NCBI RefSeq assembly: GCF_963678635.1
Contig: NC_087067.1
Coordinates: forward strand, 46,676,001-46,740,000
Direction: 5' to 3'
DNA length: 64,000 bases
Source of the DNA: Symsagittifera roscoffensis
Lineage: Eukaryota > Xenacoelomorpha > Acoela > Convolutidae
This document shows, in pieces, positions 27,101 to 42,100 of this stretch; position 1 is the stretch's first letter; every line of letters starts with the position of its first letter. The translations under genes were made by a program, and so were the position numbers. The notes below the pieces were generated by a model. It had not been told where the DNA came from and did not search any database. It worked only from the letters and a program-made list of their open reading frames with translations.

Positions 27101-30100
27101 GCCACTCGAATTCGACGTAAGGTTTATCGTTGTAGATCCGTGCTACTCCAGAAAGCCAAGAAAGTGTGAAATTGAGCCTTATCTCTGTGATATACTTACC
27201 CTGCACCACTTCGCTTGAATCCGGGTCAAAGTCGTATACAAAAGGGGTTTGAATATCTGGTCTGAAACAGTAAGCACCACTTGCTGGTTCCTGGCCTTTT
27301 CCAGAACTCGCATTGTACCATGCAAAAGATGGCAGATCAAATTCACCAGTTTTTCCGTTTTTAAAGCTCAGTTGTAGCTTTCTATGGTTTAACTTTGCGT
27401 CAAAGAGTTCGTTTTCGATCACGTGATGTGAGCCAACAGTTTTTCTTGATTCCGCTAATTTAGCCGAGACTCGTTTGGGTCTAAGAGAGTCGGAATCTTC
27501 AACGGTGAAAAAAGAAGTTGACAAACCATTCACTTCTGCTTCAAAGGTCAACTCATATTGCGAGTTCGAATCATGTGACTTGCGCAGTCGGTCGAGTGAC
27601 TCGGTCTTTGGCGCTGGCATTACATCACCTGTAATGGTCTGACCGCTTGAGTCCGTTATCAGGTAATCCGTGTTTGGCACCGGCATCCGAACATAATACT
27701 TAACTGGTCTAGTGAGCGGGTTGTAGACTACAACGCGGAAAGGCTTCGAGCTTTCGGTGGTCGGACATACGCTTATATTCCTGTAAGGACAGAAGTCCAT
27801 GTTGTCAATGCCGTAGATGTCTTTAATTAAATCCTTGGTCTTCACTATGTGTTTATCCATGAACTGCATGTAGAAATCCTGCACAGCTTGTTTTTCAGTG
27901 CCAGTAACTGCGTCGTGATGCTGATTAACTCCAATTGCTCCCTCAAGACCCACAAGAGCCTCCGAGGAGTTCCATCTATTCACAGCTGCCAGTTGTCTTG
28001 CAATTTGCAGAAGGTTGTTCGTTCTCCTAACCACACCTTTTTGTGCTGGTCGACTAGTGAAATAACCGGTCCAGTAAGAATGCGGATCCGAAGCATACGG
28101 AAAAAAATCGTCACTTTTTGTCGTCCAGTTCACGTTTGCCTTGTTTAGCGCGTAAGTATAACACAAAGGTGTCGAGTACAATAAGTTTATATTGGATCCG
28201 TTAGCCTGCCTTGCCTTTGTATATTTGATCAAAAGATCTAAGTTATCATACCACTTGGAGGCAACCATATATTGAAAATCGCTTCCCATAGTCATGATCA
28301 CATGGTTCGTTCTGTAGTGTTGGGCTTGGTCGTTCACGGCATTAATGAACTCATTCACCCTTTGTTCAACGTTGTAGCTGAACAGATTCGGATCGTCCAC
28401 AATCGGCTCATCTCCGCAATCAACGGCATCAAAGCAAAACCCACCTGGCGGATTGTATCCATTGTAGAGAGCTCCAAAAAATAAATCCGAGTTGCCAGCA
28501 TGCCAAACTTCTTCCATTCTCTTGTTTTGAAGTCTGTTATTTTTATCGTCATAATCCAATCGCCCAAAAAAGAACGAATCAAAGCCCATCATTGCGAACA
28601 AATTCGCTTGTTCCTTCGAATGTCCAAACGGATCAATGTGCCATGCAACTTTGGGATTTCCGCAGGCTCCGAACGTGCTATTTAGAAACCTCAAACCTAT
28701 ACTCATTTGGTCCACGATAGCATTATAGTGTGCCGCTCCTTCGTCGTTCATAACCCAACCTCCATTTATGAACACAAGCTGGCCATTATTAACCAAACTT
28801 TTGACTTGATCTTTTTTCGATTCCGATTGCTTTTCGAACCAATTTGAGAAGAAGTACATCTCAACATAGATGAACCGTCGGGAAGAGTCTTTTAGCAGTT
28901 CATCGACTACTGAGTCAATGATGACGTTCACGTCAGCTCTTTGGATGTCGTCGTTCGCACCGTATTGATACTCCTCCGGATTCTTCAGCCAGCCTACGTC
29001 ATCATGCGTATGTGGCACTAGATGAACATGGATCATATCATCGCTCAAATCCGGACAAGAATCGTAGCCGCACGCAGTACTCTTCGGACCATTTTGACTG
29101 TTAGTTTGCCCATGCGGTTTGCAATAAGTTGACACAACGCAACTTACAACTAGAAACGAAATTAAATTCACTAGTTTCATTTTGAATGCAACTTTGCACA
29201 AATGCGCTTTACTTGTCTTTGACAGACTATTTTGAACAATAAATCAAATTTCTTCTGCCACAATGTTTGAATTTGGGGGCGTCTTGTGTCATTAACAGTA
29301 CAAATACCAATTGAACTCAAAGTAAAACTACAGGTAGCTGATGTTTGCTTTTGACACACCTCACCCAGCATTAAAACGCGTACGGTCACCTAGATTTTAT
29401 GACCCGAATCGAGCGTAAATGCTCGCCAAAGCTTCCAGTCGCCATTTAGTTCTAACTTTTTTCCGTTCAGAGAGATTTTTTCTTTCGTCTACAAAAAAAT
29501 TCTTTGTTTTTATTTTGGACATTGTTGACCCAAAACTTTCAGCAACAAAGATTAAAAACCCAGTTCAGCTAGTACTGTTATCAATTCATTCGATCTTTTG
29601 TCGACGAAGGGCTTCATCAGAGGTTGGAGAAGCCCCCTCTCTCGAAGTATAGGGGTCCCTTCTTGGTGCTATTGCATCCCATTTTGTTTGACCAAGTTTT
29701 AAAGCACTTTGGGCGCATAGATCCGCTAAATTTGAGAAATAGCTCGGAAAACCATCTGTTGATCTAAAAACGACAAAAAACTATTTGAAGTCCATCATCC
29801 TCTTTGCCCTCGAGAAAATAATAGATCCGCCCTGCTAGTGACAAATTTGATTTGAAATGTTTTCCAGGAATTCTGGTTAGACCAACAAACAAAATGCAAA
29901 ACGGCCAGTTAGTTTAGTTTTCCAGAGTTTCTTTAATCTAGTTTGATATACCGGCGCGGAGGCAATAAGAGGCGCCATAAGGCTTCCAATAAGAGCACTT
30001 CATCAATTTATTGAAATGAAACTACATCTAACAAGCTCATTAAACAACTTTTTTTCAAAATTACGATAATAAATTCTTTCCTTAAACCACACTTATTGAT

Positions 30101-33100
30101 TCTGATTCCTTAATCGAACCGAATATTACAAAATAGAATAAAAATTGCTCTAAATTCTTCAGGTTAAACCATTAGAACTGAACTTTGACAACGTTTTGGC
30201 ACACCGGTACTAATTTTAGAAATTCAACTAATACAATATTTTGTTTAATTATACAAAAATTAATTATACGAGGTCAGCAACCGTATGCTCCTTTAACTTA
30301 ATAATTCATGAACTAATAACTTTAACTGAAAGGCGTTTCCATCAATTGCTTTCCCGGAGAGTTCAATTTTCGAAGCTTTTTTGTCTGCTAATGAATCTTT
30401 TGTAATGCAAACTACTTCAGCTGAGCTGTATTTTTCTAAAGATTTCTCCAATTTCCTTAATTAACTCTGGCGGAGAAGATGTTATTATCTTCGGAAAAAG
30501 AATAAGCTATTGAGCAGTTTATATCAATGTCATCATTCATTATGGCCTATATAATCTAAACATAGCCAAGTAAACAGAAAAATATTGACTTGTTTTTATT
30601 TCAAATTTCAAGGAAAAAAAGATACCCCTATAAATAGTAGTGACTCCTAAAAAAATTCATGAATGGCAATTTTTTTAACACAGAGGCGAAGCAAAAATAT
30701 AACCGATAACACTACCGGGAAAAACTGAATGAGTAAAAATTTGAGTCTACATAATTGCTGGGTGACGCAAGCCAATTATGATGCATTGGCGGTACCAGTC
30801 CATTTGAAAAAAAAATTACCAACTAACATGCCTCAATTTATACAGAGGACGCATTTTAACTAGTATACGAAAGAGTTCATTAAAAATATCCGACCTTGCC
30901 AAGTTTCGAACCCTCTTATTGTTGCGGGTCTCCTTCCCTACCTCTACGCTACAGATCCATGATACCTTGAAGCTAAGTGCTATTTGTAATATAATCACCT
31001 GTGATAATATCCTTAGCATTGGTTGTACTTAATAGCCTGTTATTAATTAAAATGAACACGTTCAAAATGAACACATTTTGTCGCAACAACATTTGCGACA
31101 TAGGTTGGAAAAAAAGAGTTCATGCTATCACTGAAGCTTTGCTTGCGTAATAACTTTAACCCAATATGAGAAACTTTAAAAAGTAAAAATTTTCATTTCG
31201 CCGTGAAATTTGATTAAATTCCGTTTTCGAAAAAAAGTCGATCACGTTTTTGATGGACTTTACATTTTTGCTATTCCACAGTGGAATTTGCCTTCTTTAT
31301 AAGTAAAGAAACGAGCTGCACTTACATATAAATTAAAAAACAAACCGCGAAAAAGTAAATTTGAGCCTGCACAAATTTCAAAACTTTTCCTGAAAAAAAA
31401 CCATCGTGACCTATATAAGAGTCTTAACCACATTCATCGACTCTTAGAACTGGATCAATGCATTTTTCTATTACATTGGGATAAATAAAGAGTAAAAAAA
31501 CGTTCAACATATTTTCGTGCTAATTCCGCATTCAAAAATTGGAGAGCGCAGTTACCTAAATTTTAGCAGACGAAATTGAATTGAACTCTTCAAGTACAGA
31601 TATTATTAAGTGCATCAATAAATTCATTAAATGACTTAATTTTTGTGGAAACCTTAGTTTTGAAATTCACAGAAAAAAAGATTCGGAAACAAAAAAAAAG
31701 ATTTCTGAAACAATTTATGGCTGAAAATTTTTTGATAACATAAACACACTTTTTTACATCATTTGAGAAACTGGATCAAAAGTTAACACTTATTAATCGC
31801 TGAGAAATTCGATAATTAAATTCCACTTTCCAAACTAGAAGTCGATCACGTTTTTCGTGACCCTTGCACTTTCTCTGTTCGATTATGGAGTTTGTTTTCC
31901 TTTTAATAAAAGAAATAAACTGAACTTAAAACACAAAACACAAAAAAGCATATATGAGCCTGAACAATTTTTGAGACTTCCTGAAACAAAAAAAACATCG
32001 CGACTTATAAAAGAGTCCTCGCAAGTACTCGATTTAGACATCAAAGTAAGGTCTACCAAAGACTGACCAATTAGGCTGCAAGTGGCAACACATTAAAATT
32101 CTACAGGCAAAAAACGGCCTTGAGTCGCGTAAAAGAGCCTCGCTGAAAAAAATCAGCTGAGTCTGGAATGTGGGAAAATAGGTGCACATTTATAAGGAAC
32201 ACTTTATTTTGCGACTACGGTTAGAAAAAATAAAGTTCGTAAAAATACACTCCGCTGATCGCTAGAGTAAATACTAGCCAAAATAACAAAAATTGGATCA
32301 ATTAGCAAAAAGATAATTGATTATTTTGGGGCTTCTGGAAAATAAGTCCATTTTTAAAGCTTAAAGTTACATTTTTAAAGCTTAAAATTACAAAGTTTCG
32401 CGCCATTTGACTTTCGCAATTGGAGAGCGTACTCCTACAACTCAAACGAATTTGAAATAAACTTCAAAGCCAGAAGCCAAACGTGAAAAAATTGTGATCA
32501 TTTAAAAAAAGCCAAATAGTCAAGGAACGCAAGTAAACAAAGAAAATATTGCGTTAATTTTCTAAATTCTCTACCAATTTCGACACAGATGAAAAACGGA
32601 GCTTCTCATCATTTGCAGTGCAACGAAGGCAGAGCACTGCAAGTAAGTGAATAAAAAAGAATAGTCGTACTATTGCACAACGCTCGCAAGTGTAATAAAA
32701 ACTAACAAAATAAGAGAAAACTAGAACAATGAATCATTTTTTATTCCGCTATGTAAGATGTAAGATGTAAGATTCTAAAACCACTTTCGAGCCAAAAAAT
32801 CATTCACGCTTTTTCGCGCAATTAAAAAGACATCAAGTTAGCAGCGAAGGATCTAATTCGAGCACGCTCAATTTTCAAGACTTTTCCCTGATGTGCACAT
32901 CGTTTATTGACATCTTAAAACCGCATTTCAGAAATTTGTTAAGGAGAACAATATAGGAAGCTTGTAAAAAGGTGTTCCTTGGTTGAAAATTAACATTTAT
33001 ATTAATCTTACAAATCTATTATAATTTATGTTCTTGATTATATTTGGAATATATTTCTTAAGCCACGTGAAATGGGCAAGGCAAACCTGTGCTACGTGAT

Positions 33101-36100
33101 TATCACTAGTGATGAACTCTAAGAACCCCTCCATCATCCAACTAGAGTTTGATTCTCCCGGGTGTACCCGAGCACTCACAACCACGCCCCTCTTGTCCCG
33201 GTCAGCAACTGAAACAAATTAGTTCTAAAATCAGCGATCACATTGTCGGCCATTTGCACTTCTGGTGCCCGAATCAGTTCTCATCTGATTGCAGGTTCAA
33301 TTCGCATGAGGTCTGCAATTTACGAGGTGAACTCTTAAAACATAGGCTCATTAATATAATCTTATACGACAGCTACTCTCGGCTTTTTCCAGTCCCCCCC
33401 TTTCAAATTCAATTTCGAAAAGCTTAATTAACGTTGTCATAAGGCAATGATATTTGGTGTGGTGAACAAATCGACAACTGTGAACAGACTTGTTCTTCAT
33501 ACTTTACAGCGTAACATCACGCATTTAGCTGTAATAACACGTAAAACAAACATAAAACTCGGTTTTTTGAAAGGGGGGACTGGAAAAGAGCCCTATTCTC
33601 GAGTTAGCTATTAAAAATTCACCTCCGGGTTAGGCCTCTGGCTGTTTAACTAAAAACATAGCCAACAGGTAGCTGAAAAAAAATCAATGAACTGTTATTT
33701 TTTTGAGCCAATGAACCAAAAGAAATTGACATTTTTTTGATAAGTTTCATTTTTCGAATTGCGAAGCAAAAAATACATATCAATTTGAAGCTCTTTGAAC
33801 TTCACGCAACTTTACGACACACAATTGCTTGTTAAACTAACCCAATTCGAAAAAATTAGAAAACTAGATCAATGGATTTTTTGCTGGAAAGTCTGAAAAG
33901 GAAAAACAAAAACATAGCCGACAAAGTGTCAACGAACTCAAAGAGACCAAAAAAAAACGGATTAAACTTTTCTGTAAACTGTTCATTCCGCTGGAAAATA
34001 AGAAAACTAAAATCCACTTTTGAAATTAAAAATCGATCACAGTTTTTGGAACTATTTCTCTTTTGAACCAAAAGAAATTGAACCCAATGAACCAAAAGAA
34101 ATTGACATTTTTTTGATAAGTTTCATTTTTCGAATTGCGAAGCAAAAAATACTTATCAATTTGAAGCGCTTTGAACTTCACGCAACTTTACGACACACAA
34201 TTGCTTGTTAAACTAACCCAATTCGAAAAAATTAGAAAACTAGATCAATGGATTTTTTGCTGGAAAGTCTGAAAAGGAAAAACAAAAACATAGCCGACAA
34301 AGTGTCAACGAACTCAAAGAGACCAAAAAAAAACGGATTAAACTTTTCTGTAAACTGTTCATTCCGCTGGAAAATAAGAAAACTAAAATCCACTTTTGAA
34401 ATTAAAAATCGATCACAGTTTTTGGAACTATTTCTCTTTTGCTGTTCCATAGTGGAGTTTACCTTCTTACTACCAAAGGAAATGATCTTAGCTTAAAAAA
34501 CCTCGAAAAAGAAAATTTGAGCGCGAACAAATTTCAAAATTTTCCTGAAAATAATCATCACGACCTATGTAAGTCTTCACTACGTTCATTGACACATCGT
34601 CGAAGCCAAAACTCATTTGATCTTTTTATTCGCACCAATTGGCTTTTCTTAAGAGGAGAGCGTAATTGAACTCCTTTGTAATTGAAAATTAAAAAGCATA
34701 ATTGAAATTAAAAGGCAGAAGTCAAACCACGAAAGATCAAAATTAGCGTGAATAAATTCAGAGACACTTTAAAAAGTCCACCTGTTTCTGCGCCTGTTAA
34801 CTATTGAAGTTTGATACAACACACCTATTTTTTTGATAGACTTGTAAAATTTCGACCATTCATTGACCTTTTATATACGGCTACTAATGTTGTGCAAATT
34901 AATACAGTAAGTGTAATTTGGTATACTTAGCTGAAGAACGGAAAAACATTTAGATCGTAGTTCCTTTGCTTTCGGTTTAAAATCTGCAATTTTTTTTAAA
35001 GATGGGTTAAAATCTGCTGATAGGAACATATTCTACAAAAATTTAGAAAAGTGTCAACGAATCATGGAAACCGAACAAAAAGATTGACTTATTTCTTGAA
35101 AATTTCGAAAATCAAAACAATGAAAGCAAGAAAACAAAAGCCTGACTTGATTTCGAAAACTATTCAACTTTCAGTTTTCAAAGAAAAAAAATATCCAACA
35201 GACAGTTGGAAAAGAGTAATGAACGCAAGTAAACAAAAAAACACTAAAACTGTCGAAACAATCTCAACTTTTGAATTTCAAAGAAAAAGTTAGATACCCT
35301 TTAAGCTCTTTGAATTTCTAGAACAGTTTATTATTGGCGTTTTTTGATACTATTAACACAGCTTGAAAAAACTCGATCAATAAATAAGTTTTTATTCCGC
35401 TGGGAATCAAAAAAATTATGTTCCACTTTCGAAACTAGAAATTGCGCCATTTCCGCGTTCGTAATTGAGAGCGAAATCCACCTAACTTAGCAGATGAATT
35501 TGAATTGAAATCAAAAATACATGCTTCTTATTAATCGTAAATTAACAGCGCAACTTACGTAACATCTAAGAAAAAAATTTGAATTGAACTCAAAAAAACA
35601 TAAACACAATCATAAATGCACTAATATACATGAATGCACATCTATAGCTCAATAATTTTAAGACTTTCTTGAAAAAAAAACATCAAGACCTATAAAGGAG
35701 TCCTCACTACGTTCAGTGACTCTAAAATTGTTAAATCATGTTTAAGCATTAAAATTTCACGAACATTTCACATAAACAAAACCCTATAAGAGAAAACTGG
35801 ACAAGTAGGTAATTATGATTCCGCTGGGAAGTCTAAAAGTCAATCATATTTTTCGCACCAATTGCACTATCTTTATTGGAGTTCGTAATTTGCCGTCCAA
35901 TATTAAAGTAAGAGTGAATTGAACTTCAAACACAGAGGCGAAGCGGAGCTTCGCAACACATGCGATGCAAAAACAATTTCTGAAAAATTACGTTGAAAAT
36001 TACTTGAAAAAAATTCTGAAAAATTAAATTGAAAAAATAACTTAAAAAGTTGAAAAAAAAACAGCTACAAAAACTTCATGATTATATAGAAAAAATTCAT

Positions 36101-39100
36101 TATGCAGTAGAAGTTGACTGAGCCGTTATAAAATAAATTGAAACTGCTCAAATATTAAAAAAAAAGAAGCGAAAAAAAGCCCAAAATCTAACTTGCAAAA
36201 TTTACAAATTACTGAGCTTTCATTTATAGAAGAAAAAAAACGGCTTAAATTGGAACAAAACATATGCTCTAAAAGTAAGACAATAAAAGCCCTATCAGCT
36301 AAAAAAAATCATTTCGAAAAAAAAAACGGAAAATGAACCGACAGTAACTAGGACGAAAACCACGAACCCGAAAAGAAGACATAATTTTGGAAACGGGCTT
36401 TACCTAATTTCGAATTAAATTAGAGTAGTTTTATCTGAATTTTCAAGAAATTGAGTGTCCAAAAGGTAAAGAAAGCAAAAGTCAAATTGGAAGTAATCCA
36501 ATTATCAGATTTTTCCCTGAAAAAAAATCAACACGGCATATTAGAGTGTATTCACTGCGTTCATTGATACTAAATAAACATGACAGCTGTCAATGAATTA
36601 ATAAAAATAAATCTACAAGAAATCCGCTTGGCCAATCAAAAACCAGTGAGAAAAATTTGCCGGAAAAATTTCTTCAAAACGAGATCAATGAAAGTTTATA
36701 TGAGGAAAAAACTAAATTTATGCTTTTTATGATCAATGAAGCTGGATATTCTTCATTAACATATCAATTCTTTCTTCACAGCGAGATCCTTAACCACTCC
36801 CTCTGAGTACTATGCCGCCGTTCAAATCCTTGGATAAGCGCTGTAAACTTCCCTGCAAACTGTCGCACTTTTATACACACCTACTTCAATTTAGTTGTAA
36901 AAAAGCTTCGTTTTATGATTTATGCTTGCCACAAATTGCAGCCTGGCAAGTCATAAATCAAATCTCTTGTAAGAACCAGTCGAAAATTTGAGACAAAAGA
37001 AATATACTTGATCTGTCTTGCATTTCTGAGGATATGAGATTTATCACTGATAAATTTTCATATTCATCGGAGGCTTAACTCCGGTCGAAATTGTATTCTG
37101 GTTATCTATAATTGAGCCTGCAGAAAACAAGAAAAGACGAGCTGATCATATGCAAAACAATAGAACCAAAATCATCTTCATTTATTTTTTTAAGTTCGAA
37201 TAGCCGAAATAATTTTAACCTCAAACCAAATTGATCAACAAATACACCGACATTTTAAGTGATACTATTCGGCTTTTTCCATTTTCGGCCATAGCATCAA
37301 TCACAATCTGTTGTTTATTGCAGGTTCAATTGCCTTCAGACTCAATTACCACGGCCCTTTATAAACGGGGAGACAGTTTAATATCCGAGCTTTCATCGCG
37401 ATCACTTACATGTGTCTGAAAAATCATGCTGCCAGAGAGCTCTGTCGTTTATTGAGCTTACTCAAGCTGATAAAGAGGGCATGAAACTAATGAATATGAA
37501 ACAGAAAAGCTAAAAAACGTTGACAGAGTTTTCCCAGATATAGAAGTACTCAAATTGGTTAAACGCAGGGTCAAGGGTGGTTACTTTCGAAGCTTTAATA
37601 TCAGGTTTTTCTAAAGATAGAACGGCTTGAAGTAATTGTTTCATGATGTTTTACAGTAGGGCATGTGACAACTTATTGTTTTCACTCGTCTAAATGAATG
37701 AAAATTTGTACGAAACTGTTTAAGGTACGAAACTGTTTAAGTACAGGTTCGATAAAACTTTTTTGAAGTATCTGGCTGAACAAGAAATAATTTTGAAAGC
37801 ATTATTTGACCTGCTTGTTGTAACTCCTATGATACACTATTTATTGAAACAACCTTGCAGAAAAATTCAGCAGCTTCAATCAATGTCTCAAATTTGTTCT
37901 TTGAGTAATTTCTAAGGCACTTAATTTGACTGTGTTCAAGAGCGCAAATACAAACATAGCCAACAGGTTAAGCGTACTAAGGCAAGGAAGTCGCAAAAAA
38001 AACTGATCGAGAACTTTCAAATCAAGAAAATTAAAATATATATATATATATATTTAAAATCAGAGTTGGTAAATGTACAACTAGAGCAACTTTCATCTTT
38101 GATGAGAACTAATTCAATCAAAAGCTTTGTTTTGGAGCCCCAGTTTTGAAAAAACGCTGGAACAGCTCACCAGATAATATTTACAAAACAGAAAATCGGC
38201 CGACAGAAATTAGGACGAAAACCAAAAATCCAAAAAAAATCAACAATTTTTCAATCACTATATTTGAACGAATTAATTACTACCATGCAAAAACGAAAAA
38301 TTAGTTTTATCAGATATGAGAACGTCGGCAGAAACTGTAAAAGTTGTTTACGGAAAAAAGTCAAGTAACCAATTAGAAATCATTTGTTCTCGCAAGTGAA
38401 AAAAGTTTAAGACAAAAAAAGTCTTGTTCTCGATAAAAAGACATTTGCGTTCACAAGTAAAAAAAATCAAATTTCAAAATAAAGGACGCTCCCCTCTTAG
38501 AACTGAATCAATGAATTATTTTTTATCATATTGGGATAAATAAAAAGTTTTAAAAAAGTTTAAAACTAGAAGTCGCAACATATTTTCATGCTACTTCCGC
38601 ATTCAAAATTGGAGAGCGCAATCACCTAAATTTTAGCAGATGAAATTGAATTGAACTCTTTAAGTACAGGTATACCTAAGTGCATCAATAAATTCATTAA
38701 AGGACTTAATTTTTGCGAAAACCTTAGTTTTGAAATTCACAGAAAAAAAAGATTCTGAAACAAAAAAAATATTTCTGAAACAATTTATGGCTGAAACTTT
38801 TTTGATAACATAAACACACTTTTTTTACATCATTTGAGAAACTGGATCAAAAGTTAAAACTTATTAATCGCTGAGAAATTCGACAATTAAATTCCACTTT
38901 CCAAACTAGAAGTCGATCACGTTTTTCGTGACCCTTGCACTTTCTCTGTTAGATTGTGGAGTTTGCTTTCCTTTTAATAAAAGAAATAAACTGAACTTGA
39001 AAAAACCAAATGTGCCAAAACCATTTGTCTAAATTACGTTCATCGACTCTTAATTAAATAGCACTTTCGAAACTGGAAGATAATCACGTTTTTCATACCC

Positions 39101-42100
39101 TTTACACTGCAGCTCGATAATGGAGTTCGATAGTGGAGCTCGATATTGCAGTTACCTTCCTTTAAACAAAGAAAATGAATTGATAATAAAATGAATTCAA
39201 AAATTGAAACCGCCGAAAACCAAATGTTAGCTTTTTCCTTAAATTCCACTTTCCAAGCAAGAAATCCGACCCCCAAGGGAGGAAATCATCATCACCCCCC
39301 TTTAATAGTGACAATCACTTCGAGCACTTACATTTATAAAGAATACCTCTCTAAAAACATTATCTTGCCAAACAGTGCCATTGAAACCTGTTTCATTTTT
39401 CCATTTTTGTTCCAGTCTGATCCTCTGAAACATTTTAATCAAAACTTGGACCCCCTTTCTTGAATATCTTCCAAAAAAAACGTCCAAACTCTGCAAACGA
39501 TTTGTTCATTTGCTCGGTTAAAAACGACAAGTGGTAACTTCTTTGTCCCGTGGCATTATTTCGGTTTAAATTTCGTTCTCAGTTCCCAGTTAGAAAATCA
39601 AAATAAAAAAACTGTAATAAGAGAAAAGCAAACCGATACATAGAACAAGAGACGAAGCACCGCTTCCATCTCGTATTACATTTCTTTATGCCTCTTCTAT
39701 TTTTCATGAGTACACTTGAGTTCTTAAGTCCACGCAAATTCACACAAATTCCCTCTTTTGTCTGCACACAGCCTTTCAAACAGGACGGGAAGGACAAAAT
39801 TGGCGGACTTTATTCGAAGTGGAGGAAAATTTTTAAGCGGCGAAATAAGGGGGCGGGATTACAAAAGAAAAAAGGGTACAGGGTGGTCACCCTCAGCCTT
39901 CTGGCATCGGTAAACAAAAAAGAGAGATCAGTTGCAATCAGAGCGATCAATGAACTCAATGAAACCACTTAATTTTAAATTTTTTCTACTTTCGAGCTAC
40001 AAAGTAAAAAATACATCAGCTTAAAGCTCCATGAATTTCATGCAGGGGCGGATTTAAGGAGAGGTCGGCGGGCACCCCCTTCAGGAATCCGACCCCCAAC
40101 CAAAGGCTCCCCCCGTTGGTATTGTTTTATGATACCCATTTTCGGCCAACCAACCTACAATTTCGAACTTTTTTTTGAAAATTATGAAACCCTCGATCCT
40201 TTTTGAAATCGATGAAACCCTCGATCCACCCCTGGTTAAAAGAGTGTTATTTTTATCAAGGTCTCAGAAGTTCTGAAAATTGATTGCTACTAATTGCACT
40301 CTCAAATCACAACTTCACACAAAAATAAGGTCATGTAAGGTCAACTAGTTTTGATTTTCTAAAAGTTACAATTTTTCTAAAAGCGCCTTTGACGCCAATA
40401 TATACTAATTTTGACGGGAGCGCGCGACGAAAAAACGCAATCTTTTGGTCAAAATTTTCCACAAAGCCCAAAACGGCAATTTGGCTGTTTTTTTTCAAAA
40501 AAATTGCCTGCGGGTCAGATGAGGGTCTTTAAATCATTTTGGTCGACCTAAAAAAGATCGACAAATATTTCGATGAAATTTTGAAACACACCCACGAGAA
40601 AACCCTAGATCCCTCCATGATTTCATGAATCTTTGACTCGATTTTTTGATACACGAAATACAATTAGAAACTTTAATCCTAGGAGAAACTAGACAACTTT
40701 TATCTTCCGCTGGGAAATCTGAGGCAACCTTTTTCCTGAAGCCCTTTGATTTTCTAGAACAGTTTATGATTGGCTCTTTTCGATTAAATTTAACCAATTT
40801 GAGAAAACTGGATCAACCTTTTTTATTTAGCTGGGAAATCTGAAAATTAAAGTCCATTTTCGAAACTAGAAATTGATCACATTTTTTGGGACATTTTACT
40901 TTTGCTGTTCGAAAAGTGAGTTTGCCTTTCTTTTCACAAAGGAAAAGAACTTAACTTAAAAGGAAATCAAAAAACCAATCGCGAAAAAGTAAATTTGAGC
41001 CTGAACAAATTTAAAGACTCCTAAAAAAAGCGAAAAAAATCGCGACCTTTATAAGAGACTGCACTACGTTCATCGACTTTCAAAAGAAGGAAATTAAAAA
41101 CTCCTGAAAATCGAATCCAGATCAGACGCTCCATATATGCCATCATAACAAATTTATTTTCGCAAATAAGGTAATAATTCAAAAAGCTGAATTTATTGAT
41201 ATATAAAACTCACAGAGGAAGAAAACAATTACATAATTCTAAGTAAATTTATCTTTAAAAACATGAGAAACCTTAAAATATCGGAGCAATTACATTTACA
41301 ACAACAGGCATAAATCAAAATTACTACCAATTTTAGTTCAAAAAAATTGAATCAGCATAAAATTCAAGCTGCGGAACCTAAGCCAAGAAAACCTAAACAT
41401 ACTGATATTAAAACCTAAGCATAAAACCTACTGATAGAAGACTGATAATTTACTTTCCAGAGCAAAGACAACAGGCAGATCAAAAGAGTCGATACAAGCA
41501 TTGAAAAAGAAAAAATGACTGTTTTTTAAAAACTTTTAAAATGACTTGTTTTGAAAAGTTTCATAATAGTACGTAATGCAATGAATATTATACACAGAGG
41601 CGAAGCTTTCAATTCAAAGTTGTTTCCATTAAGTTTATGGGAGATAGATGTTCCCTTCAAAGTTGATAGATGTTTCAATTCAAAATTGTTTCCATTAAGT
41701 TTATGGGAGATAGATGTGTCAAAATCTGAGAACAACAAATTATTTCATTTATATCAAATAATCAGAAAATTATTTTGATTAAATTAAAATCTCTATCTAA
41801 TCTATAACATTGCCCGTCATTTCATTGAAATAATTTAAAAAAAACTGAATTTGCTTCATTTTTGCAAAAAAAATAGTCACTGCAGCAAAATGACCAATCA
41901 AGATAAGTATATCAAAATCGCTATCGAACCTTTATCTTATCATTTCAATGAAATAACGGGCATTTTTACTTTCTGCTATACGAAAATGATCCTTTTTCTA
42001 GAAATGAAAACTTCTTGTACTTTTATTAAGAGTCGACGAACGCAGTGAAGACTCTTATATAGGTCTTGGTGATTCATGTTGAGAGAAGAAATTCACTCAA

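Noticed and set aside
26401-28685. Several short plus-strand frames opposite the mannosidase
   Set aside because: They are shadows of the GH38 coding frame.
33856-34496. Paired 60-80 residue frames on both strands
   Set aside because: They are products of the 376-bp-period duplication inside a family B repeat.
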